NCBI RefSeq assembly: GCF_015350975.1
Contig: NZ_JADKRX010000006.1
Span: 107,785-171,784 of the forward strand
Source: Curtobacterium sp. VKM Ac-1395
GTDB lineage: Bacteria > Actinomycetota > Actinomycetes > Actinomycetales > Microbacteriaceae
Direction: 5' to 3'
Length of the DNA stretch: 64,000 nt
Part shown: positions 8,689 through 17,673 of the stretch, in pieces
Numbering within the stretch: position 1 is the first letter of the stretch
Layout of the letters: each line of letters starts with the position of its first letter
Program-made: the position numbers and the translations under genes
Notes under the pieces: model-generated
Database searches by the model: none
Told to the model about the DNA's origin: nothing
What the model saw: the letters and a program-made list of their open reading frames with translations, nothing else

Positions 8689-9357
8689 ATGGCTGAGCAC
8701 CTCACCGTCCCCCGGGCGTTCGCGCTGCTCCTCATCGAGCCCGACGGGCGTCGTGTCGTCAACGGCCAGACGTTCGACTCCGGCCTGGCGGGCGCGGTGC
8801 TCGCAGACCTCGCGCTTCGCGGCACGGTGTCGCTCCACGGCACGCACGTCCAGGTCGTCGACGGCACGGCCACCGGTGACCCGGTCCTCGACGGCGTCGT
8901 GGAGATGATCGGCGCTCCTGGATCGGCACGCTCCGCCAGGTGGTGGGTGTCGAAGCTGGGCCGGCGTCCGCTCCGCGACGGCGTGCTCGGCGGCCTCGTC
9001 GCCGACGGCCTGGTCACCGCGGCCCAGCGGAAGACACTCGGCATCTTCCCCTCGACCACCTGGCCTGAGCGGGACGGCGGACCCGAATCGCTGCTCCGAG
9101 CCGCGATCGCGGACGTCCTCGCCGCCCGGTCTGCTCCGACGCCCTTCACAGCCGCCGTGATCGGGCTGCTCGACGCCACCGGGACGCTGCGGAGGCAGTT
9201 CGGCACGGTCGATCGCGGCCGCGTGGCGGTCATCGCCTCCGGCGCGTGGGCATCCCCTGCGGTGAAGGCCGTGCTCGACGAGCTCCAGATGGCCGTGATC
9301 GTCTCGGTGGTCGCGGTCACCGCAGCGACGACGGCGACGACGGCCGGCACGAGCTGA
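8689..9357 (+). CDS. GPP34 (GOLPH3-like) family protein
   Basis: This 222-residue protein has the architecture of the GPP34 family. An N-terminal LTVPRAFALLLIEPDGR precedes an all-helical fold with a LLDGxL-like segment (DPVLDGVVEMI) and a late GLLDATGTLRR motif. Eukaryotic GOLPH3/Vps74 binds phosphoinositides on Golgi membranes. Bacterial members are widespread in actinomycetes, with no settled function. The C-terminus is hydrophobic and ends in an Ala/Thr run, so membrane contact is plausible. It lies close downstream of the SseB-like gene and is convergent with the nuclease-helicase gene, with a hairpin between. Confidence 0.82.
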   Translation: MAEHLTVPRAFALLLIEPDGRRVVNGQTFDSGLAGAVLADLALRGTVSLHGTHVQVVDGTATGDPVLDGVVEMIGAPGSARSARWWVSKLGRRPLRDGVLGGLVADGLVTAAQRKTLGIFPSTTWPERDGGPESLLRAAIADVLAARSAPTPFTAAVIGLLDATGTLRRQFGTVDRGRVAVIASGAWASPAVKAVLDELQMAVIVSVVAVTAATTATTAGTS

Positions 9358-9410
9358 GGGGCAGGCCGAGGCTCACCGGCCGCCGGGACGACCGATCCCG
9401 TTCTCGGGGC

Positions 9411-9458
9411 TGACGGATCCGGTCGACGAACCCCGACGTACGCGAACCGGATCCGTCA
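9411..9458. terminator. Hairpin between convergent genes
   Basis: Perfect 13-base inverted arms (TGACGGATCCGGT and ACCGGATCCGTCA) surround a 22-base loop. The right arm includes the stop codon of the nuclease-helicase gene. No T-run follows, so it may work in both directions as a weak or factor-assisted terminator. Confidence 0.5.
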
Positions 9459-12400
9459 CCGCGCTGAGGGAAGTGCATCGCTCGGACGAGCGACTCCCAG
9501 CGGTGAGTCGACGAGCTCGATGAAGCGGGAGAGCAGGGACAGGCCCGGGATCGAGGGCGGCAGGGCCGTCGTCAACGCAGGTGAGTACACGAGGTACGCC
9601 GCCCACTTCGCCCGCGAGAGCGCCACGTTCAACCGGTTCGGCATCAGGAGGAAGTCGAGCCCGCGGGGGATGTCCGCCGACGACGACGCCGCGAGCGAGA
9701 CGATCGACACGACGGCCTCGCGCCCCTGGAACATGTCGACCGTCCCGACCTGGGTCCCTCGGAACCCCGCGCGGTCGAGCTCCTGCCGGATCACCGCCCC
9801 CTGCGCGTTGTAGGGCGCAACGACGATGACGTCCTCGTCCGTGAGCCTCCGCACGGTGTCGCCGTCGGTCCAGGTGCGCCCGACGACGTCCTGCGCGAGG
9901 GCGACCACGCGGGCGGCTTCCTCGAGCGACGAGGTCGTGTTGCCCGCGTGCACGACGGGCTCCGGGTGCACGCCAGCCTCGATGCCGTCGAGTTGCCGCC
10001 CCGTGACCATCGACGTCAGCTGCCCGTCGTAGGAGAGCCCGGACACCGCCGACGTCAGCGCTGGCTCCATCCGCCGGGTCCGCGCGAGGAAGTACCCGAA
10101 CTCGGGTGGCAGCACATGCTCACCGTCCGCCAGCCACCCGAGCGCCGACTGGTCGACCGGCTCGGGGTGCGAGCCCTGCGACACCTGGGGCAGCTGCTGC
10201 GGGTCCCCCAGCAGCAGCAGGCGGGTCGCTGCGATCGAGGACGCGATCGTCGGCGCCAGCGAGAACTGGCCGGCCTCGTCGACCACGAGCAGGTCAAGGG
10301 AACGTCGGGCGATCGTCGTCTCGTTCGCGAACGTCCACGCCGTGCCGCCGACGACTCCCCCGGTGCCCGACTCCTCGCACGACGACAGGAACGCAGCCAC
10401 CGCCGCGTTGTTCTTCACCGGGGTCCACCGCGCTGCGTCGAGCTCGTCCTCGGACGCGCCGGCCTTCGGCACCTTCACGACCCGCTCGGGGGCGACCCCC
10501 GCGGCGATGACGGCGTCGAGGAAGTTCTCGCTCGTCGCGTGGGACTGTCCGACGACGCCGACCCGCCACCCGTGCTCGCGGACGAGCCGCGCGACGACGT
10601 TCGACCCGACGTACGTCTTGCCGGTGCCGGGAGGCCCCTGGATCGCCAGGTACGAGTGGTCGAGTCCGAGCAAGGTGGTGACGACCGCGCCGACGGTGTC
10701 GTCCCCGACGACGGGCGCGAGCGCACCCCGCGGCGGCACCCGGCGCAGCAGGTCGAGGGCCGGGTCGGGCAGCATCTCCGGCAGCACGTCGAGCACGAGC
10801 GCACCCCACTCCGCGATGGCCTCGGGCTGGGGCTTCGCCCGCGGCGGGGCCGACGGCGCGAGCGCGACCGGGTACTCGTGGTGAGGCTCCCCGCCGACCG
10901 GCAGTCGTTCGAGCAGCAGGACCTCGGTGTGCTCGCCGTCGTCCCGCACGTCGAGGATCACCGCTCGGTCCGACGCCCCCTTCGACCCCGGGCCGGGCGA
11001 GCCGACCGATGGCGGAGTCGGGGTGTCGTAGACGAGGTGGGGCGAGCCTCCTGGCCGGAGCCGACTACCGGGCGCGAGCGTCCCCGACAACCGGAGCTCT
11101 CGTGACTGCGACCGGGCGCGCGGCATCGTCGCCCAGTCGCGCTCGACGGACGCGCGCTCGACGACCAGGACGTCGCGCGTGTCCGCCCACTCGTCGACCG
11201 GGTTGCGGAGGCGGTCGAAGTGGTCCTGCCAGAACGTCTTGGCCTCGCGCCGGTGGTAGTCGATCGCGGCCGCGGCGAGCGCCAGGGCGGTCTCGTCGGG
11301 GGTGCGGTCGAGGGCGTCCACGTGCTCGAGGTGCTCGCTCAGGGCGACGTACACGGGGTTCGGCTCGCGCTCGACGGGCACCGGTGGCAGGTCGAGCTCG
11401 AGCGGCGTGGCCGTCGTGGCGGGCTTCAGCGACAGGAGCCAGTCGCGCAGGCGGAGCGTCGAGCGGCAGTCGTAGGCGTTGTAGTCCGCGACCTGATCGA
11501 GCATCCGCTGCCCCGCGACCCCGTCGCCGGTGCGGAGCTCCTCGATCGCGTCGACGTAGGCGGTGATGCTGTCCGCCGCGTTCGTGACGTCGCTCTCGCG
11601 CAGGTCGTCGCCCATGTAGAGCGGCTCCAGCTTCTTGATCGAGTAGCTGCGGCTGCCGACGACCAGGGCCTTGCGGACGATCGGGTACAGGTCGACGAGG
11701 ACTCCCGCGCGGAGGAGGTCGTCCACCGCTTCTTCGCCGACGCCGTGGCGCGCGGCGAGCGACAGCAGGTGCGTCCGCTCGTAGGACGCGTAGTGGTAGA
11801 CGTGCATGCCGGGGTGCTGCTCGCGGCGCTGCTGCACGTACGCCAGGAAGTCCACGAGCGCCTGGCGTTCGTCGCGGATCGTGTGCGCCCAGAACGCCGT
11901 GAAGTCCGCGCGGTCGTCGACCAGGCCGAAGAGGTAGTCGAGGCCCCAGTGGACGCCGTCCTCGGTGTGCAGTGGGTCGCCCTCGAAGTCGAAGAAGACA
12001 TCGCCGGCATCCGGTACCGGGATGGCGTCGAGGGCGGTCGGGTCGAGGAGTTCGAAGGCCGGTCGTGCGGGTCCGGTCAGCGTGGTCCCGGTTCGTTCCG
12101 TCTCGATCTGGAGGCTCGCCTGGCGGACCAGGCGATCTCGCGTCGTGCTCGACATGCCGGGCACCGGAGCGGTGCGGACCGCCAGGTCGTCGATCGTCCG
12201 CACCCCCTGCCGGATCAGCTTGGTCCGCTGGTCGAGGCGCATGCCGGCGACGAGGACCAGGTCGCGGTGCTGCGCGACCTGCTGCTGGCACGCGCCGCAG
12301 CGGCCGCAGCTGCTGTACCTCGGGTCGCCCCACTGCAGTGCTTCGTCGGCGCCGAGTCGTTCGTCGATCACGCGCTGGAGTTCGGCGCGCTGCGTGCGGT

Positions 12401-12968
12401 ACACCGGCGCGATGTCGGCCAGGTCGTGCGTGGTCGTCGTGCGGTCGCCGAGGACCAGGTGGACCTGCTGCCCGGTCGGGATGCCGTGCGCCTGCATCTG
12501 CTCGGCGTAGGCGGCGAGCTGCAGGAGGGCGCTGATCTTGGCGTGGCGGGCGAGCTTGGTGTCGTAGACCTCGTACTCCCCCGCGTCGTTGCGGATGATG
12601 AAGTCCGCGAAGCCGATGAAGCCCGCGGTGTGGGCGGTCGGGGGTGCGTGGAAGGTCGGTTGGAAGAGGACGTCGGCGCCGTCGTGCATGGCATTGCGTG
12701 CGGCTTCCGCTGCTTCGGCGTACTGCGGCGGTGCCGGGCGGTCGAACTCGACGACGTCGTGGGTCTGCTTCAGGATCTGCAGGTAGTCGAACTCGTGCTG
12801 GTCACCGAGCTTCGCCGTGCGGTCGAGCATGTCGTCGTGCTCGTCCGGCAGGGGTTCGGCGCGGCCCAGCTTGGCGTCGAGGCGGCGGAGGAACGCCCAC
12901 TCGCAGGTCGCCCACGTGGTGAGGTCGCTCGGGCTGAGGAGCGGCCGGCCCTCGGTGGTGATCTGCAT
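9456..12968 (-). CDS. TM0106-type RecB-like nuclease fused to superfamily I helicase
   Basis: This 1170-residue fusion has an N-terminal PD-(D/E)xK nuclease region (about residues 1-500). That region includes YEVYDTKLARH, a Cys cluster SSCGRCGACQQQ near 220 that may bind metal, and an RNase H-like VFFDFEGDPL stretch near 325. The C-terminal half is an SF1 helicase with Walker A GPPGTGKT near 780, DEAGQFSLA near 898 and the final motifs GTVDMFQGRE and NVALSRAKW. Such proteins are thought to process DNA ends or R-loops, but their role is not settled. The start at 12968 is the first ATG and fits the family N-terminus. It stands alone, convergent with the GPP34 gene. Confidence 0.88.
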   Translation of the reverse strand: MQITTEGRPLLSPSDLTTWATCEWAFLRRLDAKLGRAEPLPDEHDDMLDRTAKLGDQHEFDYLQILKQTHDVVEFDRPAPPQYAEAAEAARNAMHDGADVLFQPTFHAPPTAHTAGFIGFADFIIRNDAGEYEVYDTKLARHAKISALLQLAAYAEQMQAHGIPTGQQVHLVLGDRTTTTHDLADIAPVYRTQRAELQRVIDERLGADEALQWGDPRYSSCGRCGACQQQVAQHRDLVLVAGMRLDQRTKLIRQGVRTIDDLAVRTAPVPGMSSTTRDRLVRQASLQIETERTGTTLTGPARPAFELLDPTALDAIPVPDAGDVFFDFEGDPLHTEDGVHWGLDYLFGLVDDRADFTAFWAHTIRDERQALVDFLAYVQQRREQHPGMHVYHYASYERTHLLSLAARHGVGEEAVDDLLRAGVLVDLYPIVRKALVVGSRSYSIKKLEPLYMGDDLRESDVTNAADSITAYVDAIEELRTGDGVAGQRMLDQVADYNAYDCRSTLRLRDWLLSLKPATTATPLELDLPPVPVEREPNPVYVALSEHLEHVDALDRTPDETALALAAAAIDYHRREAKTFWQDHFDRLRNPVDEWADTRDVLVVERASVERDWATMPRARSQSRELRLSGTLAPGSRLRPGGSPHLVYDTPTPPSVGSPGPGSKGASDRAVILDVRDDGEHTEVLLLERLPVGGEPHHEYPVALAPSAPPRAKPQPEAIAEWGALVLDVLPEMLPDPALDLLRRVPPRGALAPVVGDDTVGAVVTTLLGLDHSYLAIQGPPGTGKTYVGSNVVARLVREHGWRVGVVGQSHATSENFLDAVIAAGVAPERVVKVPKAGASEDELDAARWTPVKNNAAVAAFLSSCEESGTGGVVGGTAWTFANETTIARRSLDLLVVDEAGQFSLAPTIASSIAATRLLLLGDPQQLPQVSQGSHPEPVDQSALGWLADGEHVLPPEFGYFLARTRRMEPALTSAVSGLSYDGQLTSMVTGRQLDGIEAGVHPEPVVHAGNTTSSLEEAARVVALAQDVVGRTWTDGDTVRRLTDEDVIVVAPYNAQGAVIRQELDRAGFRGTQVGTVDMFQGREAVVSIVSLAASSSADIPRGLDFLLMPNRLNVALSRAKWAAYLVYSPALTTALPPSIPGLSLLSRFIELVDSPLGVARPSDALPSAR

Positions 12969-13008
12969 GGGATCAACCGTAGGGGCGGCTGCCGACAGCG
13001 CTGGGCTG

Positions 13009-13545
13009 CTACTGATCGAGCGGGTCCTGCTCGTCCCAGAGCTCGTAGGCGGTGACGCCGTACCCGCACAGCCCTACCGCGTCGAAGCTCGAGTGCATAG
13101 CCGACACCGTGTAGCCAGCGCTCTTGAGCCCCGGCGCGTCGAAGGTCGTGACCTCCCAGAGTTCCGCGCCGGTGCTGGTCTGCCCGAGCTTGCCGACGTT
13201 CGCCGTGTAGCCCTTCTGCTGCCAGTGACGCTGCAGCTTCTTGACCTGGTGCTCGGCGTCGTCCTGTCCCTTGCCAGACCACGCCGACTGGAAGAACACC
13301 CCGTCCTCGTCTGGGTGGGTGCACTCCTCGATGGACATCTCACCACGCCCCTCCCACGCTGCATCCACCAAGCCAGTCCCATCGTCCACGAAGGCCGTGG
13401 TCTGCGCCTTCCGCGTCTCCCAGTCCACCGAGCGGTCGCCGTGCTGCTCACCGACCAGCGGACGCTCACTGCACCCGAGCAGCGTGATCAACACCGTCCC
13501 GACGATGACTCCGACAGCCGCCGGTCGGACGCTTCGCTGACCCAT
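13009..13545 (-). CDS. Putative lipoprotein, flanking the first WXG/hydrolase cluster
   Basis: This 178-residue protein begins with a lipoprotein signal peptide ending in LITLLGC, so it should be anchored outside the membrane. The mature part has an early Cys followed by an aromatic strand (EECTHPDEDGVFFQSAW), a long helix with a Trp (QRHWQQKGY) and a late Cys (VGLCGYG). That layout recurs in the lipoproteins of the array on the other strand. Its ATG overlaps the TGA of the upstream lipoprotein gene (TGATG), so the two are co-translated. It ends in an acidic tail (WDEQDPLDQ). Function is unknown; immunity to a secreted effector is a hypothesis from context. Confidence 0.7.
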   Translation of the reverse strand: MGQRSVRPAAVGVIVGTVLITLLGCSERPLVGEQHGDRSVDWETRKAQTTAFVDDGTGLVDAAWEGRGEMSIEECTHPDEDGVFFQSAWSGKGQDDAEHQVKKLQRHWQQKGYTANVGKLGQTSTGAELWEVTTFDAPGLKSAGYTVSAMHSSFDAVGLCGYGVTAYELWDEQDPLDQ

Positions 13546-14120
13546 CACGGGTTGAGCGGAGTCCCGCGCTCGGGGAGTTCCCCGGCAACGCAATGACCGA
13601 AGACCGTCACGCTCGCATGCCCTTCAGCGGCGCCGATGTCGAACCCGTAGCCGTCGGCTTCAGTCCCGCCGTTGCAGCCGTTCGGGTACCCGATGACGGA
13701 CTGCCCATTGGACGCGTCATGCTGCACTCGGACGTCGACGCCTCGATCGGAGAGCGAGTGCACGATGCGCTCGAGCACCTCTTCTGGGCTCCCCGGAAGC
13801 GTGCCCTTGCGAGCGCCGTCGATCGTGTACTGGACGGCACGTCCGCCGTCCGACCCGCACGGAACCCACCGGTGTTCGGTCTGCCAGTCGTCCTCGCCGA
13901 CCGACTTCTGCACCATGGCGTACAGGTCGTCGAGATCGGCCTTCGCCGCTGTCCTGCTCATGCTCGGCTCCTTCGTGAGCCGTGTGATGGGATCGCCTTG
14001 TCTACAGGCTGCGAGGGCGACGAGGACCAGTGCAGCGCCGGCCGTCATCAGGGAAGGGCGCCGTCGGTTCCCGGGCGACGGACCGCGCCGCCGAGAACTG
14101 GCTCCGTTCAGAACAGCCAC
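13545..14120 (-). CDS. Putative lipoprotein, divergent from the WXG/hydrolase operon
   Basis: This 191-residue protein has a basic N-terminus and a hydrophobic segment ending in VALAACRQG, a likely lipobox. The mature region has a helix rich in Asp and Ala, then WVPCGSDGGRAVQYTID and a late GHCVAG. That is the same Cys-Gly-x-x-aromatic and terminal Cys pattern as the lipoproteins across the divergent promoter region. Additional Cys residues occur in NGCNGG. The GTG start is supported by a GGGGGAG ribosome site. It heads a two-gene unit with the next lipoprotein. The opposite orientation to the hydrolase suggests separate control, which would suit a constitutively made immunity protein. Confidence 0.68.
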   Translation of the reverse strand: MAVLNGASSRRRGPSPGNRRRPSLMTAGAALVLVALAACRQGDPITRLTKEPSMSRTAAKADLDDLYAMVQKSVGEDDWQTEHRWVPCGSDGGRAVQYTIDGARKGTLPGSPEEVLERIVHSLSDRGVDVRVQHDASNGQSVIGYPNGCNGGTEADGYGFDIGAAEGHASVTVFGHCVAGELPERGTPLNP

Positions 14121-14270
14121 GTCTCCCCCTCAGACTCATCCGGCGCGACGAACGTAGCACCGAGCAACCTGGTGCATCACATGCACCGAGCACGCGCGAC
14201 GGAGGGCAGCGCACACGACGTGAGAGCACTGATATGCTGCCGGTCGTACCACTTCGGGGGAAGGAAGAAC

Positions 14271-14552
14271 GTGTCGGATGTCGTCGTCGACAAGGGGGCC
14301 ATCCACGGGGTTGCCGGCAGGATCGAGCAGAGCAAGGCCGAGCTCGCATCACTGCAGATGAGCACCAGCGGGGGTGGAGCGGCATTCGGAGCCGCGGACG
14401 TACAGTCCGCGTTCGAGGCGGCGGCACACGTCCACGCTGCGCTGATCGAAGCGCTCGCATCGAACACGGGCGACATCGGTGCGCTGGCCAGGTCTGTCGC
14501 TCACGAGTTCGACAAGTGGGACGCCGACACCGCGGATGCGGCTGGGCGATGA
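14271..14552 (+). CDS. WXG100-like small helical protein, partner of the hydrolase
   Basis: This 93-residue, mostly helical protein has no signal peptide, the size and helix-turn-helix layout of WXG100/ESAT-6-like proteins. The pattern is a first helix (KGAIHGVAGRIEQSKAEL), a Gly/Ser turn (MSTSGGGAAFGA) where WXG usually lies, and a second Ala-rich helix ending in WDADTADAAGR. The GTG start follows a GGGGGAAGGAAG site. Its stop overlaps the ATG of the hydrolase gene (ATGA), so the two proteins are probably made in fixed ratio and may bind each other. By analogy to type VII substrates it would help deliver the hydrolase. A counterpart lies at 38436-38714. Confidence 0.75.
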   Translation: MSDVVVDKGAIHGVAGRIEQSKAELASLQMSTSGGGAAFGAADVQSAFEAAAHVHAALIEALASNTGDIGALARSVAHEFDKWDADTADAAGR

Positions 14553-16324
14553 CCACCGACCCGACTGCTGGCGACCCAGCATCCATCCGAGCCATCGCCG
14601 CCACCCTCCAACGACGAGCCGGCGAGATCAGGACGTCTGCGAGCCGCGTGCAGCGTCAGGCCAATGCCGTCAGTGCTGGCGAATGGACGGGGAAGAGCCG
14701 GGCACCGTTCGTGCATGCCGCAGCCGATGTCAGCACCGGCGGGGAGCGGGTCGCAACCCAGGTCGATCAGGTGGCGACGGTACTGACCACCTACGCCGCG
14801 CGGGTCGAGCAGATCCAGGACGAAGCCCGAACCATCAAGGCGGCCCAAGCCCGCAATCAGCACGACGCCGTCACGAACTCCCGCTCGACGCAGAAGTTGC
14901 AGGACTCCCACGCCGTCGACGTCGCCGTGCAGCTCGGCGGTCTCGCTGTCGAGGCCGCGAGCCTCACCGCCTCGAAGCGAGCGCTCGACCAGTCCTGGGA
15001 CGACCTCATCGCTCGCCGGAAGACCGCTGACGCCGAGACGGCGTCGAACCTGCGGAGCTCAGACACAATCGGTGCCTTCTCCGTCTCCACGTCGTCGATC
15101 TCCGGCATGTCCGACTCGCAGTTCTTGACGTTCCTCGCGAGCCTCCGACCCGAGGAGGTCGCCGCGTTCGCGGGCAACACGACGATCGCGGCTCGGCTCG
15201 CGGGCCTCGAGGACCCGGACGCTGTCGCCAAGTGGTGGTCCGGGCTCGGCGGAGAGCACGGCAAGGGGACGGCGGGAGAGCACACGGTTGCGCAGGCCGC
15301 GTTCATCACGGCGTTCCCAGCAGCCGTCGGGAACCTCAACGGGGTGGCGTACTGGGCGCGCGATGTGGCGAACCGCTCGGAGCTGGCACGACAGAAGCAG
15401 GCATCTGACGATCGCCTGACGGACCTCGAGAATGCGATCGACCGAGCTGTCGCGAGGGGCGAGCGCCCCTATGACCTCGCGCAGCAGATTGCCGCGGAAC
15501 GAGTCCTCAACAAGCAACTCGAGAACTTCGCGAGCGCGGCTCGTGGGAGTCAGCTCCAAGAGACGGAGAAGTGGGACGACGTGCCCGTACAGGTGCTCTC
15601 GTTCACGATGGGGCATCCTCCACTCGGCGCGATTGCACTCGGCAACGTCGACTCTGCGGAGAACGTGAGCTACGTCGTTCCGGGCATGGGCACGACGATC
15701 GGGGATTCGACTGTCCTGCAACGCGGCGTGCGTAACCTCAAGGAAGCGCAGTTCAGGGTCACTCGGGACCTGGATGACACAGCAGTCGTCGCATGGGTGA
15801 ACTACGACACTCCTCTCGACGTGCTGCAGAATCCTGATCAGGTCATGCAGGAAGAAAAAGCTGACGCGGGCGCTCGACGGCTCGTCGCCGACCTCAATGG
15901 CTTCCGCGCGGTTCGAGGCCCCCATGCGACACTCAACGTCGTCGGGCACTCCTACGGAACCACGACGGCTTCGATCGCGCTGGCGATGCAGGCCGACCTC
16001 CATGTCCAGAGCTTCGTGACACTCGGGTCGGCTGGAATACCCGAGTGGATTCCGAACGCAGAGGCGCTCCACGCCGCTCATGTCTATGCGGGTACCGGGC
16101 ACGAGCCGATCGCTCCCGCCGGTCGCTATCTCAGCGGCCGCTCCGATCCGAGCAGCGGTGCTTTCGGAGCAGAGCCCATCCAGACGGGGCCGAGTTCTTC
16201 GGGCGAAGGCGTCAACGTGCACGATCCACTGAAGCATTCGCCCGACAACGACAAGTACGGTTACCTCGATTCGGGGACCAGTTCCCTGAACGAAACGGCG
16301 AAAGCGACATTGACCCCATGGTGA
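14549..16324 (+). CDS. WXG-domain alpha/beta-hydrolase (DUF1023-like), putative type VII effector
   Basis: This 591-residue protein lacks a signal peptide. Residues 1-100 form a WXG100-like helical hairpin with Trp-Thr-Gly at 46-48 (AGEWTGKSRAPF). A long helical region follows. The C-terminal third is an alpha/beta hydrolase of DUF1023 type: YVVPGMGTT, then the nucleophile elbow VVGHSYGTT with Ser near 468, and a likely catalytic His in GVNVHDP near the end. WXG plus an esterase-like domain suggests a secreted lipase or esterase. It overlaps its WXG partner by 4 bases and is followed 4 bases later by the first lipoprotein. The homologue at 36697-38439 shares the same layout and the YLDSGT...TAK tail. 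No enzymatic test is implied. Confidence 0.82.
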   Translation: MTTDPTAGDPASIRAIAATLQRRAGEIRTSASRVQRQANAVSAGEWTGKSRAPFVHAAADVSTGGERVATQVDQVATVLTTYAARVEQIQDEARTIKAAQARNQHDAVTNSRSTQKLQDSHAVDVAVQLGGLAVEAASLTASKRALDQSWDDLIARRKTADAETASNLRSSDTIGAFSVSTSSISGMSDSQFLTFLASLRPEEVAAFAGNTTIAARLAGLEDPDAVAKWWSGLGGEHGKGTAGEHTVAQAAFITAFPAAVGNLNGVAYWARDVANRSELARQKQASDDRLTDLENAIDRAVARGERPYDLAQQIAAERVLNKQLENFASAARGSQLQETEKWDDVPVQVLSFTMGHPPLGAIALGNVDSAENVSYVVPGMGTTIGDSTVLQRGVRNLKEAQFRVTRDLDDTAVVAWVNYDTPLDVLQNPDQVMQEEKADAGARRLVADLNGFRAVRGPHATLNVVGHSYGTTTASIALAMQADLHVQSFVTLGSAGIPEWIPNAEALHAAHVYAGTGHEPIAPAGRYLSGRSDPSSGAFGAEPIQTGPSSSGEGVNVHDPLKHSPDNDKYGYLDSGTSSLNETAKATLTPW

Positions 16325-16328
16325 ATCG

Positions 16329-16817
16329 ATGAACGGGCGGCTGCTGCCCTGGCGCATAGCCGCGCTCGTTGCAGTGACGATGATCTTGACCAGCTGTGCG
16401 AACGGGGAAGGTTCTGGTATGGACATCCAGAAGAGCAAGCAGGACGGCGAGGCGGCGCTGCTCCAGGTGGTTCGTGTCCCTGGGAGCGAGTGGTCCTCTG
16501 AAGAACGCCAAGCGAAACCCGCGCCGACAGTCTGCACCTTCAATGGCGATGCTCAAGGTGGCGTTCAGTATCACTGGTTTGTCAATGGGAGCGCTCCGTC
16601 GGACCCCGAGGCCTACATCGCAGCCGTCGGCAAGGAGTTGCGCGGGAGCGGCTTCACGGTGCAGTTGCGCGAAACGGACTACGGCAAGTACGGGACGCTG
16701 TATGAGGCGGTGGCTCGCGGTGAGAGCTTGCCGACGGTCGCGACATCGGCGAACGCCAAGGGGTCCACGATCATGTTGGACTCGGTCTGTGTTGCTGGTG
16801 ATGCGGAGAAGCTCTAA
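16329..16817 (+). CDS. Lipoprotein 1 of the array behind the hydrolase
   Basis: This 162-residue protein has a signal peptide ending in MILTSC (Cys23 as the lipidation site). The mature domain shows the array pattern: a Trp helix (VPGSEWSSEE), Cys then Gly-Val-aromatic (VCTFNGDAQGGVQYHW), a helix (DPEAYIAAVGKELRGSGF), DYGKYGTLYEA, and a last strand LDSVCVAG. The YGKYG-type motif and final VDSxC are also in the lipoprotein beside the second hydrolase (36215-36700), which argues for one family. It begins 4 bases after the hydrolase stop, so it is co-transcribed with it. An immunity role is inferred from this placement. Confidence 0.78.
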   Translation: MNGRLLPWRIAALVAVTMILTSCANGEGSGMDIQKSKQDGEAALLQVVRVPGSEWSSEERQAKPAPTVCTFNGDAQGGVQYHWFVNGSAPSDPEAYIAAVGKELRGSGFTVQLRETDYGKYGTLYEAVARGESLPTVATSANAKGSTIMLDSVCVAGDAEKL

Positions 16818-16840
16818 CCAGGAACAGACCGAGGACGTGG

Positions 16841-17056
16841 GTGACGAGGGATGGGGTGGGCGCGATCTTGGTAGTCCTCGTGACCTCGCTCGGAGTGGAA
16901 TCCACCGGTTGCGCGTCCGATCGCGGAGAAAGTCCGCCGACGAACAGCGCTCGTGTGCCCGCCCACGACCCGCTGCGGCACAAAGCAGGTGATCGTCAGC
17001 ATGGCACTTCGACCGTAGGACGTCCTCGATGCACATCACAACTGCTGCGACCTTGA
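16841..17056 (+). pseudogene. Degenerate lipoprotein gene remnant in the array
   Basis: A GTG-initiated frame of 71 codons begins with a lipoprotein-like signal (AILVVLVTSLGVESTGCASD). Its sequence after the lipobox, GESPPTNS, resembles the lipoprotein at 18249-18758 (TGCASDTSRRPPLNS). After about 35 codons the resemblance ends and the frame stops without the mature domain. It is most likely the 5' relic of an array member lost by deletion. Confidence 0.55.
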
Positions 17057-17063
17057 GACAGCA

Positions 17064-17603
17064 ATGATGACCACGCTCGTGCGTCCTCGACGGACCGTCA
17101 TCGTCGGTGCCAGCCTTGCCGCTCTCCTCTCGCTTGGCGCAAGCGGCTGTAGTCAAGCGAACACGGAGACTCCTCCCATGCCGGCTTCCGTGTCTGCTTC
17201 GGACCGGAATGAAGTTCGTGCCGTTGGCGAGGAAGCTCTTCGCCTCGTGAAGGAAGTCGCAGGCGCGACATGGGACACCGATGACGACAGCAACGGGTTC
17301 AGCGCCAACGACTGCTACCTCGACTCCGAGACGAAGGGTGTGCTGTTCCAGTGGTCATCCACCGGTCCGGAGATCTCGGACGGCGCGAACTACATCAAGC
17401 ACGTCGCCGCCGCGCTCGTCGATGCTGGCTACTCAACGACGACTCGGACCACAACCCTCGAGCGGTACGGGACGTCGCGCCAAGCGGTTGGGCGGGGCGA
17501 TGTCGTGTCCGCAGTGAGTGTCGCGTCCAACGAGAAAGCCGTGATCGCGTCCGTCGAGACGATCTGCGTTCCGGGGAGCCCGGAGGACTCCCCAGACAGA
17601 TGA
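17064..17603 (+). CDS. Lipoprotein 2 of the array
   Basis: This 179-residue protein has a clear lipoprotein signal peptide (LLSLGASGC, Cys29 counted from the first ATG). A Pro/Ser linker leads to the array domain: a helix with VAGATWDT, then Cys-Tyr and an aromatic strand (NDCYLDSETKGVLFQW), a helix (YIKHVAAALVDAGY), a Thr-rich strand with LERYGTSRQAVG, and a final ETICVPG. These match the Cys-aromatic, ERYG/KYG and terminal-Cys landmarks of its neighbours. Two ATG codons in a row open the frame. It lies between the relic at 16841 and the next lipoprotein. Function is unknown. Confidence 0.76.
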   Translation: MMTTLVRPRRTVIVGASLAALLSLGASGCSQANTETPPMPASVSASDRNEVRAVGEEALRLVKEVAGATWDTDDDSNGFSANDCYLDSETKGVLFQWSSTGPEISDGANYIKHVAAALVDAGYSTTTRTTTLERYGTSRQAVGRGDVVSAVSVASNEKAVIASVETICVPGSPEDSPDR

Positions 17604-17673
17604 GCGCGTGGTTCAGAGTCCTGACACCGCTCTCGAAGTCGGAACGATCGCATCCGAGGACCAGGTGGACTTG

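Noticed and set aside
13593..14270. Plus-strand frame upstream of the WXG gene, opposite a lipoprotein
   Set aside because: It is continuous with the WXG frame by chance; the translation before 14271 has no match, and the minus strand has a lipoprotein with signal peptide there.
14030..14548. Long upstream extension of the hydrolase frame
   Set aside because: The in-frame extension overlaps the WXG partner gene and has no similarity to WXG proteins; the ATG at 14549 overlaps the partner stop and starts the WXG domain.
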